Source: Sphingopyxis sp. H053 (GTDB taxonomy: Bacteria > Pseudomonadota > Alphaproteobacteria > Sphingomonadales > Sphingomonadaceae). Taken from it: a DNA stretch of 64,000 nt. The stretch covers positions 39,343 to 103,342 of the forward strand of contig NZ_LNRU01000015.1 of the NCBI RefSeq assembly GCF_001468225.1. The letters run 5' to 3'. Shown in pieces: positions 26,955-36,131 of this stretch (positions within the stretch are counted from its first letter, which is position 1; each line of letters begins with the position of its first letter). The notes beneath the pieces are model-generated. The model did not search any database. It was not told where the DNA came from and worked only from the letters and a program-made list of their open reading frames with translations. Position numbers and translations under genes: made by a program.

Positions 26955-27635
26955 TTAGGCCGTCCGGTAATCAGCGGTGATCACGCCCGCCGCCATCAAT
27001 TCCGCCTCATGGCTTTCCTCGCGCCAATCCTCGAGCAGCGCCTGCCGCTCCCATTCGACCATCGCCGGCTGCGCAAGCATATGGTCGACCCACGCCTGTC
27101 CGGCGCCGGCGTCGAGTCCATAGGTGCGGATACGGAAGGCGACCGGGGCGAAAAAAGCATCGACCGCGGTAAAGCGGTCGCCCGCGAGGAAGGGGCCGCC
27201 GAAGCGCGACAGGCCCTCGGCGAACAACTCGCGGATTCGCGCGACGTCGAGTCGGAGCGCACCCGACGGCGGCTTCGGCGTCACACGGACCCCGACATTC
27301 ATCGTGCAATCATTGCGCAGCGCCGAAAAGCCGCTGTGCATTTCCGCCGTCGCGCATTGCGCCCAGGCGCGCGCGTCGGGGTCGGTCGGCCATACACTCT
27401 CGTGCCGGTCGGCGAGATAGAGCGTGATGCCCAGCGAATCATAAACCGTCCGTCCTTCGTCGAGCAGCGCGGGCACCTGTCCGGTCGGTGAGAAGCTACG
27501 AAACTCGTCATAGTTGATCGGGTTGGTGAAGGGTTCGATCTGGTCCTCGAACGCGATGCCGAGCGCGCGCATCAGCACCCACGGGCGTAGCGACCAGCTC
27601 GAATAATTGCGGTTGGCGGTGATCAGCACATACAT
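26955..27635 (-). CDS. Glutathione S-transferase family protein
   Basis: 226 residues. The N-terminal thioredoxin-like domain has the active-site stretch NYSSWSLRPWVLM and the glutathione contact GQVPALLDEGRTVYDSLGI. An all-helical C-terminal domain follows (FLAGDRFTAVDAFFAPVAFR). The chain is of normal length. Its start overlaps the end of the upstream epimerase gene by 13 bases. The substrate is unknown. Confidence 0.9.
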   Translation of the reverse strand: MYVLITANRNYSSWSLRPWVLMRALGIAFEDQIEPFTNPINYDEFRSFSPTGQVPALLDEGRTVYDSLGITLYLADRHESVWPTDPDARAWAQCATAEMHSGFSALRNDCTMNVGVRVTPKPPSGALRLDVARIRELFAEGLSRFGGPFLAGDRFTAVDAFFAPVAFRIRTYGLDAGAGQAWVDHMLAQPAMVEWERQALLEDWREESHEAELMAAGVITADYRTA

Positions 27636-28600
27636 GCCTGGCGCTCCTGTGCGATGATGGGGGAAGTGTAATCGGGATCGTGCGCGAAGGGCAGTTCGGT
27701 GCCGTCGCGAAGCGCGGCGAGCACGCTGCCGAAATCGGTCGTGGCGCGCCAGCCGAAACGGCGCTCGGCGCGCGAGGGGTCGTAGACGCGGTCGATGATC
27801 TCGGGGAGCATCCAGCCTTTGGCGGCATAAAGCTCGGCCGCATCGGGATGATGCCGGGCGATCACTGCGCGCGCATCGCGCGCCAGTTCTTCGGCCTCCT
27901 CGCGCGCGAAGGGCGGCGGGGCCGAGAGAATGAAGGTGTCGCAGCCGATCGCGGGCGCGGCCTCGAGCGCGGCGAGATGCGCAGCGGCGGCATCCTCAAC
28001 CGTCAAACGCCTGTTGAGCAGTTCGTTCGCTTTCAGGTTCGGTCCGCTCGGCACGGCATGCGTGTCGTCATCTTCGGGGAAGAAGCGCCCGGTGCGCAGG
28101 ATCGCCACCGCGATGCCATGCTCGCGGTGCACCAGCTTCACCGCCTGCTCGGCGGCGAGCTTGGTGATGCCATAGATGTTGCGCGGCTCGATCGGACCGA
28201 AATCCTCGTCCATCCACCACGCGCCCGCCTCGCCCGCGCCTTCGCGCACATCGGCGCGTATCATCAGCGAGGTCGTCGAGGTGAAGAGAAAGCGGTCGTT
28301 GCCCGCCGCAACCGCGGCTTCGATCAAATTGAGCGTGCCGCCGACATTGGCGTCGACGAATGCCTGCCGCGGATAACGGACGATGTCGGGCTTGTGCAGC
28401 GCGCCGCCATGGATCACCGCCTCGATTCCATGCGCACCCATCGTCCGCTCGATCAGCGCGCGGTCGGCAACGGTGCCGACCACCTGCGTATGCGTCCCGG
28501 GCACGACGTCGAGCCCGGTCACGTCATGACCGCTTTGGACGAGCAGCGGAGCCAGATAGCGCCCCAGCCAACCCGATGATCCGGTCAGCAGTACGCGCAT
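27623..28600 (-). CDS. NAD-dependent epimerase/dehydratase
   Basis: A 325-residue extended SDR: nucleotide loop GSSGWLGRYL, acidic LDVVPG, catalytic YGITK near residue 145 with serine and threonine before it (LFTSTTSLM). Such enzymes act on nucleotide sugars or related ketones. Substrate-binding residues do not point to a named member. It overlaps the GST gene. Confidence 0.87.
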   Translation of the reverse strand: MRVLLTGSSGWLGRYLAPLLVQSGHDVTGLDVVPGTHTQVVGTVADRALIERTMGAHGIEAVIHGGALHKPDIVRYPRQAFVDANVGGTLNLIEAAVAAGNDRFLFTSTTSLMIRADVREGAGEAGAWWMDEDFGPIEPRNIYGITKLAAEQAVKLVHREHGIAVAILRTGRFFPEDDDTHAVPSGPNLKANELLNRRLTVEDAAAAHLAALEAAPAIGCDTFILSAPPPFAREEAEELARDARAVIARHHPDAAELYAAKGWMLPEIIDRVYDPSRAERRFGWRATTDFGSVLAALRDGTELPFAHDPDYTSPIIAQERQACMC

Positions 28601-28666
28601 CGTTATATCTCCTCCCGGTCTCGTCCGCGCGCCTCATACACAGGCGGCGGACAGGGGGAAAGGCGG

Positions 28667-29971
28667 TTAGCCTTTCGGATTCGCGACGACCGGGCGGGTC
28701 GCCGCGCCGCCGGCCGGCTGGGGCAGTTCGCTGAGGTCGAGCCAGCCCGCGTCGTCGCGCCTATGATAGCTGTCGATCACCGTGAACGGGATGCGGAAGG
28801 GAAATCCCCAATCGCTGTTCCACAATGCCACGACGCCCGTCCGCGTCGCCGGTTCGAAAATCATCGTTGCACGGTAACCTTCGACCGCACCCGAATGGCC
28901 TTCGAGCCGGCCGCCGGCATAGGTGAAGCTCCGCCAGCCAAGGCCATAACCTGCCTCGCCCGTGGCAGCCCGCAAGGTGCCGCCATAGAGCCGCCCCGTG
29001 CCGACGCGCGGGCGATGCGCGATCTGCAGCACCTCGCCCGGCAGCACATCGGGACGGCTGCCCATCATCGCCTGCATCCAGGTCGCGAAATCGACGATAT
29101 CGCTTTCGACCCCCGCGGCGGCGGGAACGCGCCAATAGGCCTCCTTGATCGGGCGCACCTGCGCGCCGCGGTGCGGTTTCGCCCAATCCTTGGCGCTCGT
29201 CAGCCGCTCCTTCCCATAGCCCGCGCTGACCATGCCGAGCGGGCGGAAAAACCGGTCTTCGACCGCGTCGGCGAACAGCTCGTTGGCGGCCTTGCCCAAT
29301 ATCTCGCTCGCCGTGTCGAAGGCGACATTCTGGTAAGTGTGGCAGGTTCCGGGCTCGCATTGCAGCGGTGCGAGGGCAAGGCTCGCGCGTAGCAGCTGCG
29401 GGCTCTGCCCTTCCTCCAGCTTTTCGTCATAGGCGTTTTTGGTGAGGCCGGTCCGCTGAGCGAGCAGGTCGCCCACCGTGATCCGTTCCTCGGCGCCGCC
29501 GGGAAGGCGCAGCGACGTGCGCCAGCTGGCAACCGACCGGTCCAGATCGACCTTGCCATCCTTGGCCAGCGCCGCCGCCAAGGCCCCCGTTGCGGTCTTG
29601 GACACCGACGCCCAGCGGAACAGCGTTTGCGGCGTGACCGGCGCGCCGGTCGACTTGTCGGCGACACCATAGGTGCGGACAAAGCTGAGCTTGCCGTCTT
29701 CGACCACCGCTACTGCCAGCCCCGCCATTTCGGGCCGCTGCGACAAGGCAGCGAGTTGCCGGTCGAGCGCCGGGTAATCGATCCGGCCGCGCCATTCGGC
29801 GGGCGTGTCGGGCAGGTTTTCCGGCGCCTTGATCGGGATCGGAACGCTGGCGAGCGGGTGTTTCCCGCCGAGCGCGTGAATGCCAAACCAGCCCGCCAAC
29901 CCCAAAGCGAGGATCGCGATGAGATAGGTGAAAACCGGTTTTCTGGATTTGTTTTTAGACTGCGACCTCAT
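28667..29971 (-). CDS. Membrane-anchored serine hydrolase (beta-lactamase class C fold)
   Basis: About 434 residues. The start at 29971 places a basic N-terminus (MRSQSKNKSRKP) before one membrane helix (VFTYLIAILALGLAGWFGI). An in-frame ATG at 29998 is also possible. The catalytic SxxK is SVSK in LFRWASVSKTATGALAA. The C-terminal EGHSGAVEGYRA fits the class C fold. Members include esterases and D-aminopeptidases, so this is not evidence of antibiotic resistance. Confidence 0.85.
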   Translation of the reverse strand: MRSQSKNKSRKPVFTYLIAILALGLAGWFGIHALGGKHPLASVPIPIKAPENLPDTPAEWRGRIDYPALDRQLAALSQRPEMAGLAVAVVEDGKLSFVRTYGVADKSTGAPVTPQTLFRWASVSKTATGALAAALAKDGKVDLDRSVASWRTSLRLPGGAEERITVGDLLAQRTGLTKNAYDEKLEEGQSPQLLRASLALAPLQCEPGTCHTYQNVAFDTASEILGKAANELFADAVEDRFFRPLGMVSAGYGKERLTSAKDWAKPHRGAQVRPIKEAYWRVPAAAGVESDIVDFATWMQAMMGSRPDVLPGEVLQIAHRPRVGTGRLYGGTLRAATGEAGYGLGWRSFTYAGGRLEGHSGAVEGYRATMIFEPATRTGVVALWNSDWGFPFRIPFTVIDSYHRRDDAGWLDLSELPQPAGGAATRPVVANPKG

Positions 29972-30014
29972 AATTGGCCGCCGTCTTAGCCGCGACATCC
30001 GCCGCCGTCACCCC

Positions 30015-30464
30015 TCAGGGCGCGAGATGGTCCCACGCCTTGAACGTCCCGGCGGCATAAACCGCACCGTAGACAAAGACGATCAGCGAAGACCAGATCG
30101 CGAAACTGTCGGTGTGTTGCGGGCGCCACAGATGGAGTGGCACGAAGATTAGTCCGCGAAGCAGGTAGATAGCAGTAATCACGATCAGGCCAGTCCGCAG
30201 CAGCGGCAGGCGCGGTAAGCTGCCCGCGCCGGAAAAGGCATAGGCGGCCCAGACCAGCAGGATCGTGCCGATCGCGAGCGTGATCAGCGTCGGCCGCAGA
30301 TCGCCGCGCGCCGCCGCACGCGCCATGCCTTCGCCCGCGCCGAAAAAGCGATACCAGTCGGGGCCGCCGAAAATGCACGCGATATGAAGCAGTGCGGCCA
30401 GCACCGACAGCCACCCGCCGACGATCAGCCAGGTGGAGCCGGGGTTGGCCGCGACATTATGCAA
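30015..30464 (-). CDS. Four-span membrane protein, unknown
   Basis: 149 residues with four hydrophobic segments (about 12-32, 58-78, 88-108 and 122-142). There is a conserved-looking start of GWLSVLAALLHIACIFGG. I do not recognise a function. Its start overlaps the scoB stop by eight bases, so it is probably the last gene of the CoA-transferase operon. Confidence 0.75.
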   Translation of the reverse strand: MHNVAANPGSTWLIVGGWLSVLAALLHIACIFGGPDWYRFFGAGEGMARAAARGDLRPTLITLAIGTILLVWAAYAFSGAGSLPRLPLLRTGLIVITAIYLLRGLIFVPLHLWRPQHTDSFAIWSSLIVFVYGAVYAAGTFKAWDHLAP

Positions 30465-31092
30465 TATAATGCGCCGTCGTTTTCGCGGCGACGTCCTCGG
30501 CCGTCACCCCCGGCGCCAGCTCGATCAGCCTGAACGGGCTGTCATGATCGTCGCGCTTGAACACCGCGAGGTCGGTGATGATCATGTCGACGACATTCTT
30601 GCCAGTCAGCGGCAGCGTGCATGCGGGGATGAACTTCGGGCTGCCGTCCTTGGCGTTATGTTCCATCACGACGATGATCTTCTTGACCCCGGCGACGAGG
30701 TCCATCGCGCCGCCCATGCCCTTGATCATCTTGCCGGGGATCATCCAGTTCGCGATGTCGCCATTTTCGGCGATTTCCATCGCGCCCAAGACGGTGAGGT
30801 CGATATGCCCGCCGCGGATCATCGCAAAACTGTCGCTCGACGAAAAATAGGCCGATTGCGGCAGTTCGCTGATCGTCTGCTTGCCCGCGTTGATCAGGTC
30901 GGGATCCTCGTCGCCCTCGAAAGGGAAGGGACCGATGCCGAGCATGCCATTCTCCGACTGCAGCGTGACCGTCATCCCCGCGGGGATATGGTTCGCAACG
31001 AGCGTCGGGATGCCGATGCCGAGATTGACGTAATAGCCGTCCTGCAGTTCCTTCGCGGCGCGCGCCGCCATGTCATCACGCGTCCAGGCCAT
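30457..31092 (-). CDS. scoB: 3-oxoacid CoA-transferase subunit B
   Basis: A 211-residue catalytic subunit. ATG at 31092 (MAWTRDDMAARAAKELQ) is the family start and shares one base with the stop of the upstream phosphatase gene. The catalytic glutamate is in the motif SENGMLGIGP. It transfers CoA from succinyl-CoA to acetoacetate or a related 3-oxoacid with subunit A. Whether acetoacetate or 3-oxoadipate is the substrate cannot be told here. Confidence 0.93.
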   Translation of the reverse strand: MAWTRDDMAARAAKELQDGYYVNLGIGIPTLVANHIPAGMTVTLQSENGMLGIGPFPFEGDEDPDLINAGKQTISELPQSAYFSSSDSFAMIRGGHIDLTVLGAMEIAENGDIANWMIPGKMIKGMGGAMDLVAGVKKIIVVMEHNAKDGSPKFIPACTLPLTGKNVVDMIITDLAVFKRDDHDSPFRLIELAPGVTAEDVAAKTTAHYIA

Positions 31093-31970
31093 TATTTCGG
31101 CTCCCATTGCTTGTCGGAGGGGAATGCATCGCCCCAGCCCAGTTTTTCCCACGGGCCGTAGACGGGGTTGGGGAAAAGGAACCAGCCCTTGTCCCAGAGG
31201 TCGGTCGCGCCCGCGCTCGTCGCGAGCGCCATGCGCTGCGCAGCGGGCAGGTCCTTGACGTTGAACTGCTGGCTGAAATCGCCGAGCTGGTCGCCGCCAA
31301 GGATGATCACGCAGTAGCGCGACGCGATCGTCGCGCGGCGTCCGTCCTTGCTCGACCCGCCGGCGTCGTCGCCCATCAGGAACAAAGTCTCGCCATGCTT
31401 GAATTCGCCGAGCCCGGCGGCGCGCAGCGTGTCCTCGCTGCCCGCGGCATTGGCGGCGCTGCGGTTGGTATTCGCGATCACGGTGATTCCCGCGGCGCGG
31501 AGCTTGTTCACCATATCGACGCTGCCGGGCATCGCGACCGCCTTGCCCGCGCCACTCTTTTCCCACTGGTCCCAGACCTTAAGGTCGAAGCCGGTGCCTT
31601 TTTCAGCGAAATGCCGCATCGGGCCGAGGTTCCAGATCAACGTCTCATCGGCGTCGAACACCGCGGCGAAGGGTTTGGTGCCGCACGGCTCGAACGCAGG
31701 CGCGTCCATCGTCGCACCCGCGACCAGCACAACGCTGTCCTTCGGCCGCTGCTTGATCCGTCCCACGCCATAGTCGGCGATCCGCGCATTGGTCGCGCGC
31801 ACGGCGACCGCGGCTTCGGGCGAGCCGTAGAGATATTGCAGCGCGACCGGGGGTTTACCGGCTTCGGCCGGCACAGTAGCGGGCGGCGGGGCCGGCGCCG
31901 TCGCGACCTCGACCGGTGCGCTGGCGCACCCGGCAAGGAGCAGGGTCGCCGTGATGGCGAGGCTGCGCAT
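31092..31970 (-). CDS. HAD-family acid phosphatase lipoprotein (e(P4)-like)
   Basis: A 292-residue lipoprotein. The lipobox LLLAGC places the lipidated cysteine at residue 15. The acid-phosphatase motif is VFDADETLIWN (nucleophile and acid/base aspartates), followed by NTNRSAANAAGSEDTL and LGGDQLGDFSQQF. The e(P4) family releases phosphate from nucleotides at the outer membrane. The gene is wedged between scoA and scoB, overlapping each by a single base (TGATG and TAATG). Confidence 0.9.
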   Translation of the reverse strand: MRSLAITATLLLAGCASAPVEVATAPAPPPATVPAEAGKPPVALQYLYGSPEAAVAVRATNARIADYGVGRIKQRPKDSVVLVAGATMDAPAFEPCGTKPFAAVFDADETLIWNLGPMRHFAEKGTGFDLKVWDQWEKSGAGKAVAMPGSVDMVNKLRAAGITVIANTNRSAANAAGSEDTLRAAGLGEFKHGETLFLMGDDAGGSSKDGRRATIASRYCVIILGGDQLGDFSQQFNVKDLPAAQRMALATSAGATDLWDKGWFLFPNPVYGPWEKLGWGDAFPSDKQWEPK

Positions 31971-32680
31971 CACGCGGTCTCGCGCGGACGCGTCGTGCGG
32001 AATTCGATCTTCTTGTCGTACGGCGCGCCGAGGACGAGCCGTTTCACATAGATGCCGGGCAGATGGATCGCGTCGGGATCGAGGCTGCCGACCGGCACGA
32101 TCTCCTCGACCTCGGCGACGCAGATCTTCGCCGCGGTCGCCATCGGCTGGTTGAAGTTGCGCGCGGTCTTGCGGAAGATCAAATTGCCGCTCTCGTCGGC
32201 CTTCCACCCCTTGATGATCGCGAGGTCGGCGAAGATGCCGCGTTCGAGGATATAATCCTGCCCGTCGAAATTCTTCACTTCCTTGCCCTCGGCCACCAGC
32301 GTGCCGACGCCGGTCTTCGTATAGAAGCCGGGAATGCCCGCGCCGCCCGCGCGGCAACGCTCGGCCAGCGTTCCCTGCGGGCAGAATTCGACCTCGAGCT
32401 CGCCCGCCAGATATTGCCGCTCGAACTCTTTATTCTCGCCGACGTACGACGAGATCATCTTCTTGACCTGCTTGGTGCGGAGCAGCTTGCCGAGCCCTTC
32501 GCCGTCGATTCCGGCGTTATTGCTGGCGATCGTCAGATCCTTGGTACCCGCGTCGCGAATCGCGTCGATCAGCCGTTCGGGAATGCCGCAAAGGCCGAAG
32601 CCGCCTGCGCAAATCTGCATGCCGTCGAACAGCAGGCCTTCGAGGGCGGCGGCGGCGTCGGGATATTGCTTCTTCCCCAT
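31970..32680 (-). CDS. scoA: 3-oxoacid CoA-transferase subunit A
   Basis: 236 residues, starting MGKKQYPDAAAALEGLLFDG. It has the glycine-rich GGFGLCGIPERLI CoA-transferase signature and the block ASNNAGIDGEGLG. It needs ScoB, encoded after the intervening phosphatase gene. It is divergent from a LysR gene with a 90-base gap. Confidence 0.94.
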   Translation of the reverse strand: MGKKQYPDAAAALEGLLFDGMQICAGGFGLCGIPERLIDAIRDAGTKDLTIASNNAGIDGEGLGKLLRTKQVKKMISSYVGENKEFERQYLAGELEVEFCPQGTLAERCRAGGAGIPGFYTKTGVGTLVAEGKEVKNFDGQDYILERGIFADLAIIKGWKADESGNLIFRKTARNFNQPMATAAKICVAEVEEIVPVGSLDPDAIHLPGIYVKRLVLGAPYDKKIEFRTTRPRETA

Positions 32681-32732
32681 GGGACGGCTCTCCTGAATGG
32701 TTTCGCGCGCGACCTTGGCGCATTTGATCCAT

Positions 32733-32744
32733 CAATTCTAATTG
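32733..32744. promoter_or_regulatory. Candidate LysR operator in the scoA-LysR gap
   Basis: CAATT-CT-AATTG is a perfect inverted repeat in an unusually AT-rich gap between divergent genes. It is bracketed by ATCCA (from 32728) and TGGAT (near 32754). Location and AT content suit an LTTR site controlling both genes. No binding data. Confidence 0.4.
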
Positions 32745-32770
32745 TTCGATTTTTGGATTATACATAGACG

Positions 32771-33664
32771 ATGTCTATCAATCGCGTCTCGCTCTATCAT
32801 CTCGAAACTTTGCTCTGGATCGACCGGCTCGGCACCTTTTCGGCGGCGGCCGAGCGGCTCAACACGACGCAGCCGACGGTTTCGGCGCGGATGCGCGAGC
32901 TCGAACAGCGCCTCGGCACCGCGCTGTTCCGCCGCGAAGGCCGCGCGATGTCGCTCACCGCGGCGGGGCGCAAGCTCGTGCGCGACTGCGATCCCTTGCT
33001 CCGCGACATGCAGGTCGCGCTGCTCGGCAGCGGCGGCTATGGCGAGGCGAGCGGCGTGGTTCGCATCGGCGCGGGCGAAATCGCCGCGGCAAGCTGTCTT
33101 CCCGCCTTCGTCGCGGGCCTGAAGGCCGATATGCCGGGTGTCGGACTCGAGATCGAAATCGACCTCACCGCGAACCTGATCCAGCAGCTGCTCACCGGGC
33201 GCACCGACATCGCCTTTGCCGCGGGACCGATCGCGCACCCGGCGCTGAAAACGAGCCCGATCGGCGCGGTCGAACTCGTCTGGCTCGCGAGCCCCGCGGT
33301 CGCATCGGCCTTTGCCGGCGGCGAAGCGACGCTTCCCGTCTGGTCGCTCGCCAGCCATTCGCCGATCCACGGCCGGATGCGCGAGGCGATCGCGGCGTCG
33401 CGCATCGCGCAAAAATCGCTCAACCTCTGCAACAATGCGCGCACGATGATCGACATCGCGAAGGCGGGCGGGGGGATCGGCATTTTTCCGCAACCGATGG
33501 TGCGCGGGGAGGTCGCGAGCGGCGCGCTCGCCCCAATCGACGGCATGCCGGCCTTGGCCCCGGTCGAATTTCAGGTCGCGATGCGCGTCGCCGACACCGA
33601 GCCCGTGCTGACGCAAATCTTCGAGCGCGCGGCGAAGCTGAATCTTGCGGAGGCGGTGGTCTGA
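32771..33664 (+). CDS. LysR-family transcriptional regulator
   Basis: 297 residues. The winged helix-turn-helix is at residues 1-60 (WIDRLGTFSAAAERLNTTQP, then VSARMRELE), with a periplasmic-binding-like effector domain after it. It is divergent from scoA-phosphatase-scoB, so regulation of ketone-body or 3-oxoacid use is the natural guess. The effector is unknown. Confidence 0.9.
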   Translation: MSINRVSLYHLETLLWIDRLGTFSAAAERLNTTQPTVSARMRELEQRLGTALFRREGRAMSLTAAGRKLVRDCDPLLRDMQVALLGSGGYGEASGVVRIGAGEIAAASCLPAFVAGLKADMPGVGLEIEIDLTANLIQQLLTGRTDIAFAAGPIAHPALKTSPIGAVELVWLASPAVASAFAGGEATLPVWSLASHSPIHGRMREAIAASRIAQKSLNLCNNARTMIDIAKAGGGIGIFPQPMVRGEVASGALAPIDGMPALAPVEFQVAMRVADTEPVLTQIFERAAKLNLAEAVV

Positions 33665-33705
33665 TTCGGACGGCAGGATCGACCGGAAGCTGCCCTTCCT
33701 TTCAT

Positions 33706-33778
33706 CGTCATCCCGGACTTGATCCGGGATCCATAGCTGCGCCGTCGTCGTGGATCCCGGATCAAGTCCGGGATGACG
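33706..33778. repeat. CGTCA-type palindromic repeat pair, CCGGACTTGATCCGG subtype
   Basis: CGTCATCCCGGACTTGATCC faces GGATCAAGTCCGGGATGACG across a short spacer. The two arms are perfectly inverted over about 27 bases, the cleanest copy in the window. It lies in the convergent gap between the LysR gene and the HAD gene. Confidence 0.9.
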
Positions 33779-33844
33779 AAGTGGAGCAGTTCGCCGTCAA
33801 CTCACCACCCCAAACCGTCATTCATTGCGTGATCGAAAGACCGG

Positions 33845-34504
33845 TCAGGGCAATTCCATCCCCAGCACCGCCGACAGGTCGGCGAGCGCCTGCTCGCCGC
33901 TCGTCACCTTGATCGCATGCATGCCGAGCGCGCTCGCCGGTTTGCAGTTGATGCCAAGGTCGTCGAGATAGATGCACTCGCCGGGTTCGACGCCAAGCGC
34001 CTCGCACATCATCAGATAGATCCGCGGGTCGGGTTTGCGCACCCCCGCCTTGCTCGATTCGATGACATGCGCAAAGCGCGCCATGATGTCGGCGACCTCG
34101 ATCGCGGCCTCTTCGCTGCGTGTCATCCCCGCGCCGAGAACGCCCATCTTGCCGCCGGGGACATTGTTCGTGATGCACGCGATGGTGAAACCCCGATCCT
34201 TCAACGTGTCGAGCGCCGCGACCATCGCCGGACGCACCGCGCCCGCGATGACGGCAAGCACGGCTTCGCCTTCAAGGTCATGCCCCAATGCGCGCGCTTC
34301 TTCGGCGAACAATGTGTCGAAGGTCGCGGCGTCGATCTCGGCGCGCTCGAACTTCGCCCAGGCGTTATCGTCGGGATCGGCGCTGTTAACGCGGCGCACG
34401 AAATCGCGCGGCAGCCCGCGTTCTTCTTCAAGGCGATTGAAGGCTTCGAACGGCGACGCCGTGATGACGCCGCCGAAGTCGAATATCACCGTCGTGTAAG
34501 TCAT
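33845..34504 (-). CDS. HAD-IA family hydrolase
   Basis: 219 residues. Motif I is VIFDFGGVITAS, with glycine where many HAD enzymes have the second aspartate, as in the YihX/epoxide-hydrolase N-domain group. Motif II is ITNNVPGG, motif III lysine is in KAGVRKPD and motif IV is YLDDLGIN. It probably removes phosphate from a small metabolite. Confidence 0.87.
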   Translation of the reverse strand: MTYTTVIFDFGGVITASPFEAFNRLEEERGLPRDFVRRVNSADPDDNAWAKFERAEIDAATFDTLFAEEARALGHDLEGEAVLAVIAGAVRPAMVAALDTLKDRGFTIACITNNVPGGKMGVLGAGMTRSEEAAIEVADIMARFAHVIESSKAGVRKPDPRIYLMMCEALGVEPGECIYLDDLGINCKPASALGMHAIKVTSGEQALADLSAVLGMELP

Positions 34505-34519
34505 GCGGGAGAAAGAACC

Positions 34520-34924
34520 TTATTTCTTGGCGGGGGTGGCGACGCGATTGCCCGACCAGCTGGCGTCGTCGATAGTCAGGTCGAGCCGGTCGGGCGAACG
34601 TACCGTATCGAGCAGGAAGACCGACGGCCCGCTCGCGGCGAGGATCGCGTCCATCGCTTGCTCGAGCGGGATGGTGACGGTCGGGATGCGCGGATAGTCC
34701 GATTTGATCTCGACCTTGTTCGGCCCCGTGCGCGTGACGGTGATCGTCACATTGTCCCGCGACGATCCGCGCGCATCGGATGCCACCGCGCCCTTGTACG
34801 TGCCGGCAACGCGATCGGCGAGGTCGGCCTTGTGTGCGGGTGCGGCCTTCGGCGGTTCGGCAAGCGCCGCTCCGGTTGGAAGCGAAAAGGCGAGCGAGGC
34901 GGCGACAGCAAGGATACGAAGCAT
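34520..34924 (-). CDS. Small exported protein, unknown
   Basis: 134 residues. ATG at 34924 follows AAAGGA, and an in-frame start at 34975 lacks support. The signal peptide (MLRILAVAASLAFSLPTGAA, then LAE) is followed by a beta-rich domain (VAGTYKGAVASDARGSSRDN, VTITVTRTG). No family recognised. Confidence 0.72.
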   Translation of the reverse strand: MLRILAVAASLAFSLPTGAALAEPPKAAPAHKADLADRVAGTYKGAVASDARGSSRDNVTITVTRTGPNKVEIKSDYPRIPTVTIPLEQAMDAILAASGPSVFLLDTVRSPDRLDLTIDDASWSGNRVATPAKK

Positions 34925-34971
34925 GGCGGGTCCTTTCGTGCGGCGGTGAAAGGGACTGCTCCCCACGACCC

Positions 34972-36075
34972 TCATGGAACGACGACGATCCCTTTCGCGG
35001 GGTCGGCCTGTCCCGAGAGCATCTCCCCATAGGCGGCAAGCGCCGCCTCGCCGCCGCGGCGTTTATCGACCGAAGTCAGCCGCGGCGCAACGTCCATGAA
35101 GGCCAGCCAGGCTTCGGCGATCTTCTGTCCGAACGCTGCGCCGCCCCAGTCGGCGATGCGCTTCTGGCTGCGCCCCGGGGCGAAAAAGCCCTGGCGCTCG
35201 GGGCCGGGCAGCCCTTCGCCATCGGCCTGCGCATCCCAGTGCGACTTGCCGACGACGATCGATGCCTGAAGCTGCCCTCCGAAATGGCTGTGGACGGTTC
35301 GCGTCACGGCGCCATTGCCCGCCATATCGACGAGCGCAGCGGGGGTGGTCGCGTTCAGCGTCATGATCTGGTCATAGCTGATGACGCGGTCGTAGATGCT
35401 CTGCGCGGCGAGGGCGTCGACATTGGCCGCGCTCGTCAGCCCGATCGTTTCGGGCCGCTCGGTGCGCAGCTTGAGCGCGAAGCCGAGGCCGATCGCGGTC
35501 TTGCTCGACGCGCTGGCGATCAAAATCTGCTGGACGCCATAATCGCCCTCATCCTCGAACTGGTCGGCGATCAGCCAGCCGGTCAGGAACAGCGGACGGA
35601 ACACCGGCCAATAATCATGGTCGGCGGCGCGATAGTCGGGCAGCGCCTCGATCCGCTGATAATTGTTATAGATGGGGGGCAGGGTGGTGCGCCGCGGCGT
35701 CACATCGGTGAAGCCGCCCGGCCCCGCCTTGCCAACGGTCAGCACCGCGCCCTCCGCCATCGGATAATAGCCATAGAAGCGGTCGCCGACCGACACCCCC
35801 TCGGCGGCGCTTTCGGTCACCGTCGCAAAGCCCCAGACCGGCAGGCGGCCGGGCGTATCGCGCTCGGCGAAGAAATCCCAATAGCCTTGATCATTTCCGA
35901 ACAACCCGGCGGGCTTGCCGAACACCGCATAGGTGATGTTGTTCGCGGTCATCGCATAGCTGTCGAGGTGCACGCGAACCTGTCCCGGTGCGAGCGGCGC
36001 ATCGGCGTCCTCGACCAAATGGGCTTGCGTAATATCGTCGCGATCGATGTCGATCGCCCAGCTCTTTGCGCTCAT
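34972..36075 (-). CDS. DUF2855 family protein
   Basis: A 367-residue protein similar in plan to medium-chain reductases: DDITQAHLVED, LDSYAMTANNITYAVFG and a central ILIASASSKTAIGL nucleotide-like loop. DUF2855 has no settled function. ATG at 36075 is preferred over 36105 because GAGGGG precedes it. Confidence 0.82.
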   Translation of the reverse strand: MSAKSWAIDIDRDDITQAHLVEDADAPLAPGQVRVHLDSYAMTANNITYAVFGKPAGLFGNDQGYWDFFAERDTPGRLPVWGFATVTESAAEGVSVGDRFYGYYPMAEGAVLTVGKAGPGGFTDVTPRRTTLPPIYNNYQRIEALPDYRAADHDYWPVFRPLFLTGWLIADQFEDEGDYGVQQILIASASSKTAIGLGFALKLRTERPETIGLTSAANVDALAAQSIYDRVISYDQIMTLNATTPAALVDMAGNGAVTRTVHSHFGGQLQASIVVGKSHWDAQADGEGLPGPERQGFFAPGRSQKRIADWGGAAFGQKIAEAWLAFMDVAPRLTSVDKRRGGEAALAAYGEMLSGQADPAKGIVVVP

Positions 36076-36131
36076 TCCGGACCCCTCCGATTGACTTGCC
36101 CGCAAATGCGGGATGATCGATAGTCATACAG

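Noticed and set aside
28667..29971. Beta-lactam resistance gene
   Set aside because: The SxxK fold is shared with esterases and peptidases, and nothing shows lactamase specificity.
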